64,000 bases of DNA from Lunularia cruciata (taxonomy: Eukaryota > Streptophyta > Marchantiopsida > Lunulariales > Lunulariaceae): contig OX419761.1 of assembly GCA_948567375.1 (NCBI GenBank), positions 20,064,243-20,128,242 of the forward strand, in the 5' to 3' direction. A program made the position numbers and the translations under genes. Position 1 is the stretch's first letter, and every line of letters starts with the position of its first letter. Below are positions 14,267 to 26,800 of the stretch, piece by piece. The notes beneath the pieces are model-generated. The model did no database searches. It saw only the letters and a program-made list of their open reading frames with translations, and was not told the origin of the DNA.

Positions 14267-15120
14267 TGTTGAGGGGATCAATGGTCTTGGGAGTGCATCG
14301 GGCACTTGTGCTTAGGTTGTCCTAGTTGTCAGTGAATTGTAAGTTATCCCGCAGACTGTTCCATGTTCTAATCTTTCATCCAATTGTAGCTTCCTCTTGT
14401 GAAGGAGCAGTTTATATGTAGTTATCTCTATTTGTAGCCTCTTCCTAGCACTGTTGTGTTGAGTTTCTTGGGTTGACTTGAGTCCTCATATACCTTTTAG
14501 GCCTATTCCTGTTTTATTACGTTTGGGGTTTAAGGTTTATGGATCAGATGGATTTTTTTGGCAGTACACGAGCTAAGGCCAGACTCATTTTGGAGCAAGC
14601 AGATCAGCAATTTGATCACTCTACACGTACCAGACTGGAAGCTCCGAGAATGGAGAAATTCTTCTTGACATTACTCGCAGTTCACAATGAATACATTCAT
14701 CCAGAAGCCACTCTATTTTCATCACATCCTTGTCTCACTATTTATAAGCCACTTGAGAAAAGCATTTAGTTCCAACTAACACATTGAGCTATCCTAAGCT
14801 CCAACAGCTGTCAAATAAACAAAAAGAAAGGAAAAAATACAGCCAAACCAATCTTGGTCTCCAACACATTCTCTCTCACTTGCATATATAGTTCAAACTA
14901 GTCCAACTGCAAAAATTCTTTTTTTATCTTCTTCTTTCACTGTCCAAACAACTTCTACTGCAAAAAAATTCCTATCCTTCTCTTTCACATCCAGGTCTAT
15001 GGTCCTATCGCAGTCATTGTCTAAGGCTCTGGTCAAAGGCAATTCATAAGCTTTTGTCATAGTAAGGTCCAAGCTCCCAATGTGCCCAGATTCAACTTTG
15101 CTGAGACCAGACCTATAACA
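14267..15120 (-). mobile_element. Solo LTR X (854 bp) inside element G
   Basis: On the plus strand this block begins TGTTGAGGGG and ends CCTATAACA, the TGTT...AACA ends typical of LTRs. The flanking 5-mers are TCCAT (14262-14266) and CCCAT (15121-15125), which differ by one transition. Sequence either side belongs to element G, whose relative F lacks this block. On the minus strand a TATAAATAG box lies at about 14,742-14,750, so the LTR is probably read leftward. Its sequence is unlike the other LTR families here. A 76-codon frame at 14,539-14,769 falls inside it and is probably not a gene. Confidence 0.7.
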
Positions 15121-15370
15121 CCCATTTGTACATGTGTGTGATATTGTGATATTTAGCTTGGTATTACAAGTACTTGAGAGATATTATTTATATAAAGATA
15201 AAGGATGGTTCTATATTAGTCATGATTAGCTAAAGTTATTCATAGCTAAGATAGAGGGGACCTTACTTTAGAATGGGACCATGTCTCTCCAAATCCTATA
15301 CTCTTAGCAAGAAGATGTCTATTGATAATCCTTGATTGTTGACATTGGTAATAACTTAGGATATCAATAG

Positions 15371-15782
15371 TGTAAAAGACTAAGACCGAGGAGAGAAATA
15401 GGAGAATGGAAACTCACATTGGGACACTTGAATGAGGGAAAACTCAGAATGCCTAGCATGACTTTGGCTTTGTTATTTATAGGTAGCATACAAGACCCTT
15501 GATAAGCTTCTCAAGAAACTTCCTTGAGCCACTTTCTTAGCGTGCAAGCCAAGTTAACTAGGAAGCTTCTCAAGAAGCTTCCTTAAAGAAGCCACCTACT
15601 TGGCGTGCAAGCTAAGCTAGTTAGAAGCTTCTAGAAGCTTCCTTCTAGAAGCTACCTACTTGGAGCGCAAGTTAACTAGTCGGGAAGCTTCCTAGATGAT
15701 TTTGGAATATTCTAGGTTAATTTGGCTTATTCTCTACTTTGTTAGCCTTACTAACTACATTGCTAAACTCCATACTATTGCA
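15371..15782 (-). repeat. 3' LTR of chromovirus A
   Basis: The LTR is 412 bp and starts TGTAAAAGAC and ends CTATTGCA on the plus strand. It contains about three and a half imperfect units of roughly 60 bp, each opening with a GAAGCTTC-type block followed by TTGGCGTGCAAGC. A TATA box reads TATAAATA on the minus strand (15474-15481). Confidence 0.92.
15624..15650. promoter_or_regulatory. Heat-shock-element array in the 3' LTR of A
   Basis: GAAGCTTCTAGAAGCTTC (15624-15641) is a perfect four-unit alternation of GAA and TTC with 2-bp gaps, the consensus bound by heat-shock factors. It is followed by a further inverted pair, TTCTAGAA (15643-15650). It lies about 145 bp upstream of the LTR TATA box in the element's reading direction. 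The HSE consensus is established; activity here is inferred. Confidence 0.6.
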
Positions 15783-18700
15783 TATTCTCCCACCGCTAGT
15801 TGGTGACGTCCTCGTCACCATCAAAGCTTCAAACTCCTAGATAGCCGTCTATGCATTTTGGAGGTGAAAAAGAGGTTCCCATGTGGCATCATGAAGGGGA
15901 TACCCTTTCCAAAGGACCTTGTACTCCGTATGTTGATGGCGTCCTTGTTGGATGTGGCAACATGCAAGGATACGATCAACTTTGTACTCCTCATGATCAT
16001 TGATAGGGATAGGGGGAGGAGGAGGTTGGACCCAAGAGGAGAAAGAAGAGGGGTTAGGAACAAAGGGTTTCAACTTGGAAACATGAAAGACAAGATGGAT
16101 TCGCATATGACAAGGAAAGGCAAGTTGATAAGCAACAGGAGAGACAATTTGGGTGACATCAAAAGGTCCTATCCAATTAGGGGCAATTTTTTGAACTTGG
16201 GTATCAAGTGGGAGGGGTAGATTACTAGAGGATAGCATAACTTTATCACCAACTTCTAAGGTGAGATCATGACAATGGTGGTCCGCATATTGTTTTTGAC
16301 AATTTTGAGCAACAAGGAGGTGAGATTTGGCTTGTTGGAGAGATTTGGATATGGTGGTCAAGAAGGTTGAAGTATGAGGGACTTGAGAGAAAGGTGGAGT
16401 AAGAAGAGAATATGGGACAAGTGAATCTTGGCCAAAATTGAGAAAGAAAGGAGAAAATCTAGTGCTTGCCTGTTTAGAATTGTTGTATGCTAATTCCGCA
16501 ATTGCAAGACATTCATCCTAATTTGTATGGTGAATGTTGACAAAGGCACAAAGCATATCTTCCAAGGTGCAATTTGCACGTTCAGTCTGTCCATCAATTT
16601 GAGGATGATAGGTTGTGGACAAAGCAAGCTTGGTGCCAAGTATCTGGAAGAAGGCTTGCCAAAACTTTTTGGTGAAGCAAGAATCACGGTCGGAGATGAG
16701 TACACGTGGCATCCTATGATGTTTGAATACATTATTGAAGTAGAGTTGGAGCATCTACAGTATCAACTATTGGTGCCAAATGGATTTGCTTATCCATAAA
16801 CACCACAATTGTTGTGTGACCTTGTTGTGTCCTGGGCAAGGAGGTGATGAGATCTAAGCTCACATGTTCCCAACAAGTAGTTGGAATGGGAAGTGGCTGA
16901 AGGAGTCCACTTGGCTTTTGGTTATTGGCCTTGATGTGTTGACAACTCTCACACGATCAAAAAAACTCCCGAACATCTCGCGTCATGTTGGGCCACCACC
17001 ATTGGTGTTGGAGGGTACACAAGGTCTTATCCACCTCCATGTGACCAGTTATTAGTAAATCATGGGCTTCCTGAAGGCGCACAAGTCGGAGATCATCTTT
17101 GGCTGTAACATAGATCCGGTCTGCATGGAATAGAAGGCCTTCTTCAAAGGAGAAGGTGTTGTACTCCTTGTCATCTATTGTCAGACAACCATGTACCATT
17201 TGGAAGAAGGGATCTTGTTGTAGAGCTGACCAAAACTTATTATGGGGTCAATTGACACCATCGTAATTGCCGTCGGATGAGAGGAAGAGACTTCAAATCA
17301 GGTCATTGTAATAGAGCGTCAGGGATGACATGGAACCGACCTGGTTTGTACTCAAGTTTGATGTCAAAAAATTGGAGTTGCTCTTCCTATCAATGATGTT
17401 GACTCTTCATGTGTTCCAAGTGTAAGGTCTGCAACAATGGCTTGTGATCAGTTTGCATGACCACTTGTTTCCCCAAGAGGTAATGTCTCCATACCTTGGT
17501 GGCATAAACCATTGCAAGTTGTTCCCAATCTTGAGCAAAGTAATTTCTTTCAGTTGTATTTAGTCGGCAAGACACAAAGGCAATAGGATGTAGTCTATCT
17601 AGGAATTCTTGTTGCAATAGAGCTCCAATTGCAAAGTTAGAAGCATCAAAATCAACCACACAAGGTAGTTGAGGATCATATGGTTGAAGAATGGGTCTTG
17701 TAGACACCATATGCTTTAACTTCTGGAATACTTCTTCATGCTTGGTGGTCCATTGGAAACTCAAGTTCTTTCCCATCAATGATGTAGCTACATGAGCATA
17801 TTAGTAGATGAACCGTTGGTAAAAACTTGCCAATCTATTGAATGCCCATACGTTTGTAGCATCCTTTGGGGTAGGCCAATCAATAATGGCCTTGATCTTC
17901 TCTTCTTCCATCTTGATTTCCTTTGATGAGATCTTATGACCCAAGAAGGTAACCTCCTTCTACCAAAAGGCACACTTTGATTTCTTACAGTAAAATTTCC
18001 ATTGTCATAGTCGTCTTAGGACTTGTTGCACATGATTCATGTGTTCTACCTTTGTCTTGCTATAGATTAAGATATCATCCAAGAACACCACTACAGACCG
18101 CTCCAATAGTCCTTCCAACACTTGATGCATCTGATCTATGAAGACTACTGGAGCATTAGTGAGTCCAAAAGGTAGAACTCTCCACTCAAAATGCCCATAC
18201 CTTGTGCAAAAGGCAGTCTTTTGCACATCCTCTCTCTCAATAGGAATTTGTCAATAGCCACTACAAAGATCCAGCTTGGAAAAGTAGCATGCTCCACTTA
18301 GTTGATCAAGTAGGTCATTGATTCAAGGCAAGGGATATGCATTCTTCACAATTTGCTTATTGAGCCCACGATAATCAATACAAAAATGAATTCCTCTATC
18401 CTTCTTTGGAACAAATAGTACCGGTGCTCCCCAAGGAGAGGTACTATGTTGTATGAAATCCTTCTCCAACAACTCTATAAGTGTTGTTTGCAACTCCTCC
18501 AACTCCTTTGGTGAGAGCCAATAGATCGGTCTACTCACTAGAGTACTCCTTGGCAATAACTTGATCTTGAAGGGCATACCTCAATTGAAGGGTAATCCCT
18601 TTGGCAGATCATTTGGAAACACATCCGCAAACTCTTGAACTATCCGATCGACCATTGCTTGATGAGGCTCTTGGTCTTCCTTGGATTGTTTGTGTGCAAT

Positions 18701-20548
18701 CGGCTTGATCCACACCGCAAATATAGACTTATCTTCCTCCAAAGCTTGCTCTATGGTTGCTTTACTAACAAACTTCCCTTCCATGGACTCATCTCTCTTC
18801 CAAGCTTGCTCCATGGTTGCCTTCCTAGCAAACTTCCCATCTTGGGACTCATCTCCCTTCCAGATTTGCTCTATGGCTACCTTCTTGACAAACTTCCCAT
18901 CTTGGGACTGACTATTCTTAGGTGTCTTACTCAGAGGTGCCAGACAACCTAATATGAAATTCCTACCTTGCTGTTGTACTTGAATTTTTTGTCGGGTCCA
19001 ATCAAATTGAACCTTATGATGTTCAAGCCAAAGTAGACACAGAACGATATCATAGTATAGAAGTGCCACTACAAACCTCATACACTCTAAATACTCCTTC
19101 CCAATCTTCAAGGTAACAGGATGTGAGGTACAGAATGCAGAACCCTTTCTACCATCTGCCATCATCAAACTACTTCCAAACATTGGCTTGATAGGAATAC
19201 CCAATTCCTTTGTTACTTGCATAGACATGCACTTCTCTGAACTTCCAAAATCAACCAAAATCCTACAACCCCGATTAGATATCGTACCTTGCAAGTGAAG
19301 CAAACTTGCATAAGTTGAGCCTTCAATCCCACTAGAACTAATCAAGCTCCCAGTAGGCGGCTTGAAATCTCCTACTATGTTTCCTTGTTTCCTTGATCAT
19401 TTTGTTCCACAAACTCCATCTAGGCAACTTGTCAAGGTCACCTATTCCTAAGTGGGCATTCAACAATGCGATGTCCAACTTGGTGACAATAAAAACAACC
19501 TCCATTTTGTCGCAATCTTTCTCTATCCACTATACCAAGTGGTCTCCATTGGATACCATCAATCTCCATTGGTGTTGGTTCTTCCACCCGTGCATAGTGT
19601 ACTGGTAGGCCTTGTGTAGGTCAAGGGCGAGACCAAGTTGTTGCAACCAAGGAATCAAAGTGCTTAACCAATTGCATGGCTTCTTCTACATGTTGTGGTT
19701 CCCACATGGTCACCTCCAATTTGGTTTGTGACTTCAATCCCCACACAAATTGATCCAGAACTTCACCTTCTTGTATATATGGAATCTGCATGATGATGTT
19801 CTGAAATTGTGTGATGTAGCTCCTTATTGAGCCAACTTGCTTCAACTCCGCCAATTTATCTTGTGTAGCACTGGTGGCATTTATAGTTTGAAAGCGACCC
19901 AATATTGCATCCTTGGACTCTGGCTATGTCAAAATTGGTGCAACAATCTATAGTTCAGCTCGCTCCACTCAAAATTGCCACCAAAGTTTTGCCACACCAT
20001 CTAATTAGCTAGAGGCTAAGAGAATCTATTTTTTTTCATCTTAAAGATTGGTGGCTTCAAAGTAACGTTTGCAGTCAAACACAAAAATCTCCTTTGTGAT
20101 CGGAAGATTCTTGCCTTCAAACACCTTGGGTTTTGGAAATTGAATGCAATCTTCTCCATCCCAAATTGGCACTCTCATTATATGTTCTCATTGTTGTTGA
20201 TCTTGTTCATCCAGCAATCAAGTCAAGTGCTCAATTTGTTGCTACATTGCAAGGATGACATCCGGTATTGCCACCATAGCTACTACTCTATTCCACTACT
20301 CCCACTTTATCTAATTGATTAACACATTGATGCAACACATCCACCGTTCTCCATAAGTTACAACCAGAAGTATCAAGGGTTCCTCAGACACGGTGATCAT
20401 ATGTAGAAAATCTTGCCCATAGCACAAGGTGATGAATTGTGTGAAATGATGCTTGGGTAATATTTGGATATGAAAATCCCAATGGTTTGGTGGAAGTGGA
20501 TTTGGTGGTTCATAAATTCCATCCATCCCATTCCTGCTCTGATACCAA

Positions 20549-20972
20549 TGTAAAATACTAAGACCAAGGAGAGAAATAGGAGAATGGAAACTCACATTGG
20601 GACACTTGAATGAGGGAAAACTCCAAATGCCTAGCATGACTTTGGCTTTGGTATTTATAGGTAGCATACAAGGCCCTTGAGAAGCTTCTCAAGAAGCTTC
20701 CTTGAACTGCTTTCTTAGCGTGCAAGCCAAGTTAACTATGAAGCTTCTCAAGAAGCTTCCTTCTAGAAGCCACCTACTTGGCATGCAAGCTAAGCTAGTT
20801 AGAAGCTTCTAGAAGCTTCCCTCTAGAAGCTACCTGCTTGGAGTGCAAGTTAACTAGTCAGGAAGCTTTCCAAGAAGCTTCCTAGATGCTTTTGGAATAT
20901 TCTAGGCTAATTTGGCTTATTCTCTACTTTGTTAGCCTTACTAACTACGTCACTAAACTCCATACTACTACA
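20549..20972 (-). repeat. 5' LTR of chromovirus A
   Basis: The LTR is 424 bp, starts TGTAAAATAC and ends CTACTACA on the plus strand, and is directly flanked by the primer-binding site. The TATA box is at 20652-20659 (TATAAATA on the minus strand) and the 60-bp sub-repeats lie upstream of it, so these repeats make up the promoter-proximal U3 region. Confidence 0.92.
20802..20819. promoter_or_regulatory. Heat-shock-element array in the 5' LTR of A
   Basis: The same perfect GAAnnTTCnnGAAnnTTC array as in the 3' LTR, positioned 140-170 bp upstream of the TATA box in the promoter LTR. A second, wider-spaced pair of GAAGCTTC blocks separated by TCAA lies closer to the TATA box. Confidence 0.62.
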
Positions 20973-23830
20973 AATAGGCCAAGTGTGCCATATGATGTAA
21001 TGAGACTTGCCTAGCAATCTCATCTCTCTCCACATACAAGTAAGTACCTTTGTACTTGTATACCTACATGTAGTATTGTAGCTAGTCCAATGCTAATCTC
21101 ACCAAACAACTCCAAATCTAGCACTCTATTAGATACTACCAAGAAATGAGTGTGGTATCCAAAGGTAAGAAGGTAATAGCTCCAAAGGCTCATCCTCACG
21201 TTGGTCTTTTAGTGGTACAAAGGCTCCACTCCAAGTTTGTTGTACCAATTGATCTACATATTATTGCAATACCTCTTCAAAAACTCTACAATGGAACATC
21301 CAAAGTGGATAGAATGGTCCCACTCATACTCCAAATCTGAGTGATCTCCTCTAGTATTGGGGTATCCTCTACATAGGTGTTCCACTCCAATAAATCACTA
21401 AGCCAAGTACAAAATCCCTAAAAGCTTAAATTCATACTATTGTTCCTAATTATAGTGAGCCAAGACTACCACTACTAAAGCATACTAGTAGGCAACATAC
21501 CTATCCCTCACTTGATTGCCAACCTAACCTATAGGATGTTATCTCCTCCCAATAGTCAATATTGAAACCCATAGGATATAACACTACTCCACCAACTAGC
21601 ACATCATATAACTTTACTATTGTGGCAATTGCCTAAGCTCTCACTATAGGGCTATCAATCGGATGATTGGGCTGAATCAAGAAAATAAGCTCTCCACATG
21701 AGATGTATTATGTAGAACCACCCCCTATAGATGTTTGGATCTAAAATGAATACCTCTACACATTGGTCCTTTATAACTCAAGACCAACAACTATAGCCTT
21801 TCCCAATTGGGGAGTTTGACCTATCTATCAACCTTTCTTCTATGTGGATCCAACTCTATTGATGCTTCTTTGAGCTTTGAAGTACATATTACACTCCTAG
21901 CCACTATGGCAGATGCATCTACTTATATTGCTCCACATATAAAGTCCAAGACATCTTTATCACTAGCATAAGAAGTGTAAGCCTCAACACTTAAATCTAA
22001 CTCCTTTGAGCCAATCTCTACTCCAATAGCTCAATCCAAGTAGCCATAGTTATATCAAAAGCAAAGTGGGTATTATGCTCCTCCCAAGTATGGGTCCTCT
22101 ACCACCACATCCTCCATGACTTGAAGCTCCTCTACCACCTACCAAAGTCACCCTACCATTTTTTAACTCCAAGTAAAGGTCAAAGCATTGGTCATTGATG
22201 TGACAAAATCCATGGCAATGATCAGATTGTCTTTGTGCTCACTATGATGCACCAAAGGTATCATTTACATTGCCTTGAGTGCCCTCTCTTTTGTGGTGAG
22301 GTTTACTATAAGTCCAACAAGCAACACTACCACTCTAAGAGTCTAGTTGCACTAGGCTCTCCACTTGCTCCATAAGATCTAGGTTGTCTACTCTACCCTC
22401 AAAAGCCAACATGGTGTGATGCACTTTGTTGCACTCTAGAAGAAGTAACAACTATAGATGAGATCTCCCTACCAAATATAAATACCACCACCTTCTCATC
22501 TACAATGTTGAGCTCAATATGCTTAGCCAAACTAAAGACCATAGGCAAAGTAGGTGAGGTAGCCTATAACAATGTAGCATCATGTACTCTACATCACAAA
22601 ACCTTGTCTAGGATCCTATATCAAAACTAGATTGTCTAGGCCTCAATAACTCCTTAAGTGAAATTGATTAGTTCTCTCATGCAAGTGTATGCCTTGCATA
22701 GGTTCTCTCTAGCCTTCTGTTGGAACTCCTACAAGCTTCTCAACTTGTCAGTCTATACTCTCTGGTAGTTCTACCTCAAACACAAGAAAAATCTACTATG
22801 GGGTTAATTCCTAGTACTGCACCACTTCTTGCAGCAATACTCCCACTTGTAGTAGCACCATCTCTAGCTAGTGCACCTCCATTGGATACACCAATGCTAC
22901 TATAGCTAAAACTCATGGGTAGTTTTTATCTTCCCCTAGCAACCAAGCCTAAAGTGATTTAGATGCAAAGACCAATACTATCTCCATAGCTTGATCTCCT
23001 CTAAGTGAGTTCTTCTCTTGTCATCCATTTGTAGTCATCCATTGGTAGACACTTTAAGTGGTGGAACAACCCCTTTCATGCCATGAAGGGTGTGAACAAA
23101 GTTAGGTTCTACATTTGCTGCAAATCACACCACCTATCAAATTTTGGATGAAGTCATCCAATGCAATGGTACCCATTCTACCAGAGTAGCACTGGTGGCC
23201 TTTGGAGGCTCCATGAATCTTATCCATAGTCCACAAAAATGGTGTGGACACACTAGGTGCACTCTTAACTAAATAAACTCATGTATCAAACTCCAAATCA
23301 AAGTCAATCTCCTCTCTCACTAGGACCTAAGATACAAATTGGTGCCACCCACTATATATTGTAGCAATATCTCCTTTAGAATCCCCAAAGAACTCCGTTG
23401 TGACAATGTAAATCAAACCGTAACCATAACTACCACAAGTACCACATCAAAGATCATCACAAAGTGCCACTACCAATTGAACACCACTCACTAATGTAGC
23501 TCTAATTATGACAGCTACACAAGGAGAAAAGGTGACTTGTAACATGTCATCACAACATGCACTTTCATGGTCTACAAGTCATCACTTCTTGCCTCACTGA
23601 AGAGAAACATAGGTAGTCTAACAGGTCACCACTCCATCTTCACTACCAAGAGCACATTAGAGCACCCATGCTCTAAAGTCAAGACATCTTGCACAAACAT
23701 GGTGCACAAAGAAGAAGTAGAGAATGGAGGAGGTCCAATCATAAGAAGTCTACATAAAACCCCTCCATCTCATAAAATAACTACAGACTGACTCTATAAA
23801 CATTTATATTTGATATAATATGAGTGTCTA

Positions 23831-26800
23831 TGTAACAATATGGAGTTTAGCAATGAAGTTAGTTAGGCTAACAAAGTAGCAAATAACCAAATTAGCCTAA
23901 AATATTCTAGGAAGCTTCTTGGCTAGCATAGCTTGCACTCTAAGTAGGTAGCTTTAGAAGCTTCCAATTAGCTTAGCTTGCACTAAGTAAATAGTTTTTA
24001 GAAGGAAAATTCTTGAGAAGCTTCTCAAGAGCCTTGTATGATCCCTATAAATACCAAAGCTAAAGCTCATGCTAGGCATTTGGAGTTTCACACACTGAAG
24101 TATCCCAATGTGATCATCCATTCTTCTATTTCTCTCCTTGGTCTCAATAGTTTACAATGGTATCAAAGCAAGAATAGGATGAATGGAATTTATGGATCAC
24201 CAAATCCATTTCTGCCAAACCATTGGGATTTTCACATTTGAGTATTACCTAAGCATCATTTCACACAGTTCATCACCTCACGCTTTGGGCAGGATTTTTT
24301 GAATACAATCACCTTGTCCGAGGAACCCTTAGTACTTCTGGTTGTAACTTATGGAGAATGATGGACATGTTGCATCTATGTGTTAATAAATTAGATAGAT
24401 AGTAACCATGGTGGCAATACCCAAGTTATCATTGTTATGCAGAAAAAAATTGAGCACCTTACTCAAGTGCTGGATGAATGAAATCATTGACAAGCACATA
24501 GAGCACATAAAGAGAGTATCAGTTTGAGAAGGAGAAGATTGAATCTTATTTCCAAAATCCAAGGTTTTCAAAGGCAAAAATCTCTTGAATGCAATGGAGA
24601 ATTTTATGTTTGACTATGAATGGAAATAGATTCTCTTGGTCAATTGGATGGAGTAGCAAATTCAGATTCTAGTCAACTGAATTCAGATTGGAGTCAGATT
24701 GGAGTTAGATTGGAGTCAGATTCTAGTCAGATTCTAGCCAATTGGAATCAGATTCTAGTCAATTGGATGGAGTAGCAAAGCTATGATGGCAATTCCAAGT
24801 GGAGCAAGTTGAACGGAAAATTGTTGCACCAATCTTGACATGGAGAAAAATTCAAGAGTGCAATAATTGGTCGATTCCAAGCTATAAATGTCACACAAGC
24901 TACATGAGATAGGTTCACAAAGTTGAAGTAGATTAGCTCTATAAGAAGTTACATCACGTAATTCTAGAACACTATCATGCAAATTCCAAATATATTGGAA
25001 GGTGATGCTTTGGATTGATTTGTGAGGGACTTGAAGTCACAAACCAAATTAGAGGTAACTATGCAAGAGCCACAACACTTGGAAGAAGCCATGTGGTTGA
25101 CCAAACGCTTTGATTCCTTGGTTGCAACAACTTGATCTTGTCTTCAACCTTCACAAAACCTACCAATACACTACACATGGGTGGAGAAGTCGGCACCAAT
25201 GGAGCTTGATGCCATTCACTAGAGACCACTTGGCACTATAGATAAAGAAAAGTTATGACAAAATGGTGGTTGTTTCTATTATTGCCAAATTGGACATCAC
25301 ATTGCTGAATGTCTGCTCAAGAATGGGTGACCTCGACAATTTGCCCAAATGGAGTTTGTGGAGTGGATTGATCGAGGAAACAAGGAATTCTAGTAGAAGA
25401 TTTTGAGTCACTTATTGTGGACTTGATTGGTTCCAATGGGATCAAAGGCTTGACCTCTACAAGTTTGCTTCATTTGCAAGGGATGATATTTGGTTGTGGT
25501 TGTAAAGTTTTGGTTGATTTTGAAAGTTCAAAACATTGCTTGTTCATGCAATTAGCAAAGGAATTGCATATTCCTATCAAGCCAATAATTAAAAGTAGAT
25601 TGATGATCATGGATGGTAGAAAGGGTTATGCATTCCATACCTTGCATCTTATTACTTTCAAGATTGTGAAAGAAAATTTGGAGTGTATGAGGTCTATAGT
25701 GGCACTTCTGCACTATGATGTCATTCTAAGTCTACCTTGGCTTGAACATCATAAGGTTCAATTTGATTACAATTGACAACAAATTCAAGCACAAAACCAA
25801 GGTAGAAATTTTTTATTAGGTTGTCTAGCACCTCTAAGTAAAACACCTAATAATAGTGAGTCCCAAGATGGGAAATTTATCAATGAAGTAGCCATAGAGC
25901 AAGCTTTGGAGGAAGATAAGTCTATTTTTGTGGTGTAGATCAAGCTGATTGCACACGGAGGATCTAAGGAGGATCAAAAACCTCATCAAGCAATTGTTGA
26001 TCAAGTAGTCCAAGAGTTTTCAAATGTATTTCTAGATGATCTACTAAAGGGATTACACTCCGATTGTGTATGCCCTTCAAGATTGAGTTATTACCAAGGA
26101 GTTTTCTAATGAGTAGACCAATCTATTAGCTCTTACCAAAGGAGTTGGAGGAGTTGCAAACAACCCTTACAAAGTTGTTGGAGAAAGATTGCATATAACA
26201 TAATACATCTCCTTGGGGAGCACCAGTACTATTTGTTCCAAAGAAGGATGGAGGACCTTGTTTTTGTATTGATTACCGTATGCTCTATAAACAAATAGTA
26301 AAGAATGCATATCCCTTGTCTTGAATTGATCACTTCTTGATCAATTGAGTGGATCACAATACTTCTCCAAGTTAGATCTTTGCAACAATTATTGGCAAAT
26401 CCTTATTGATATGGAAGATGTGCAAAATATGACCTTTTGCACAAGGTATGGGCATCTTGAATGGAGAGTTCTACCTTTTGGGTTCAATAATGCTCCAATA
26501 GTCTTCATGGATCAAATGCATAGGCTTTTGGATGGACTGTTGGATTGGTACATGGTGGTGTTCTTGGATGATATTTTAATCTATAGCAAGATAGAAAAAA
26601 CATGCAAATCACATGCAAGAAGTCCTAAGATGACTACGACAATGGAAATTTTACTACAAGAAGTTGAAGTGTACCTTTTGGCAAAAGGAAGTTACCTTCT
26701 TGGGTCATAAGATCTCATTGAAGAGGATCAAGATGGGAGAGGAGAAAATCAAGGCCATCATTGATTAGCCTACTCTAAAAGATACTACAAAAGTATGGGC

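Larger units (their letters stand above)
15371..20972 (-). mobile_element. Chromovirus A (Ty3/gypsy with chromodomain)
   Basis: A structurally complete but broken minus-strand element with an exact 5-bp target duplication AATAG (15366-15370 and 20973-20977). LTRs are 15371-15782 (3') and 20549-20972 (5'). The primer-binding site TGGTATCAGAGC (20536-20547) fits initiator tRNA-Met, and a purine-rich tract adjoins the 3' LTR. Gag (about 19,900-19,380) includes a CX2CX4HX4C zinc knuckle. Protease (about 19,350-18,600), RT with FLDDILIYS (about 18,580-18,000), RNase H (about 17,780-17,390), integrase (about 17,200-16,400, with an HPQIDGQTER block) and a C-terminal chromodomain (about 16,070-15,850, with LWKGYPLHDATWEP) follow in order. 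There are roughly eight breaks in the coding region. The LTRs differ at about 26 of 410 positions by eye, mostly transitions, so the insertion is moderately young. Confidence 0.93.

Noticed and set aside
14539-14769. 76-codon frame as a host gene inside the retroelement nest
   Set aside because: It lies wholly within a solo LTR defined by TG...CA ends and flanking duplication.
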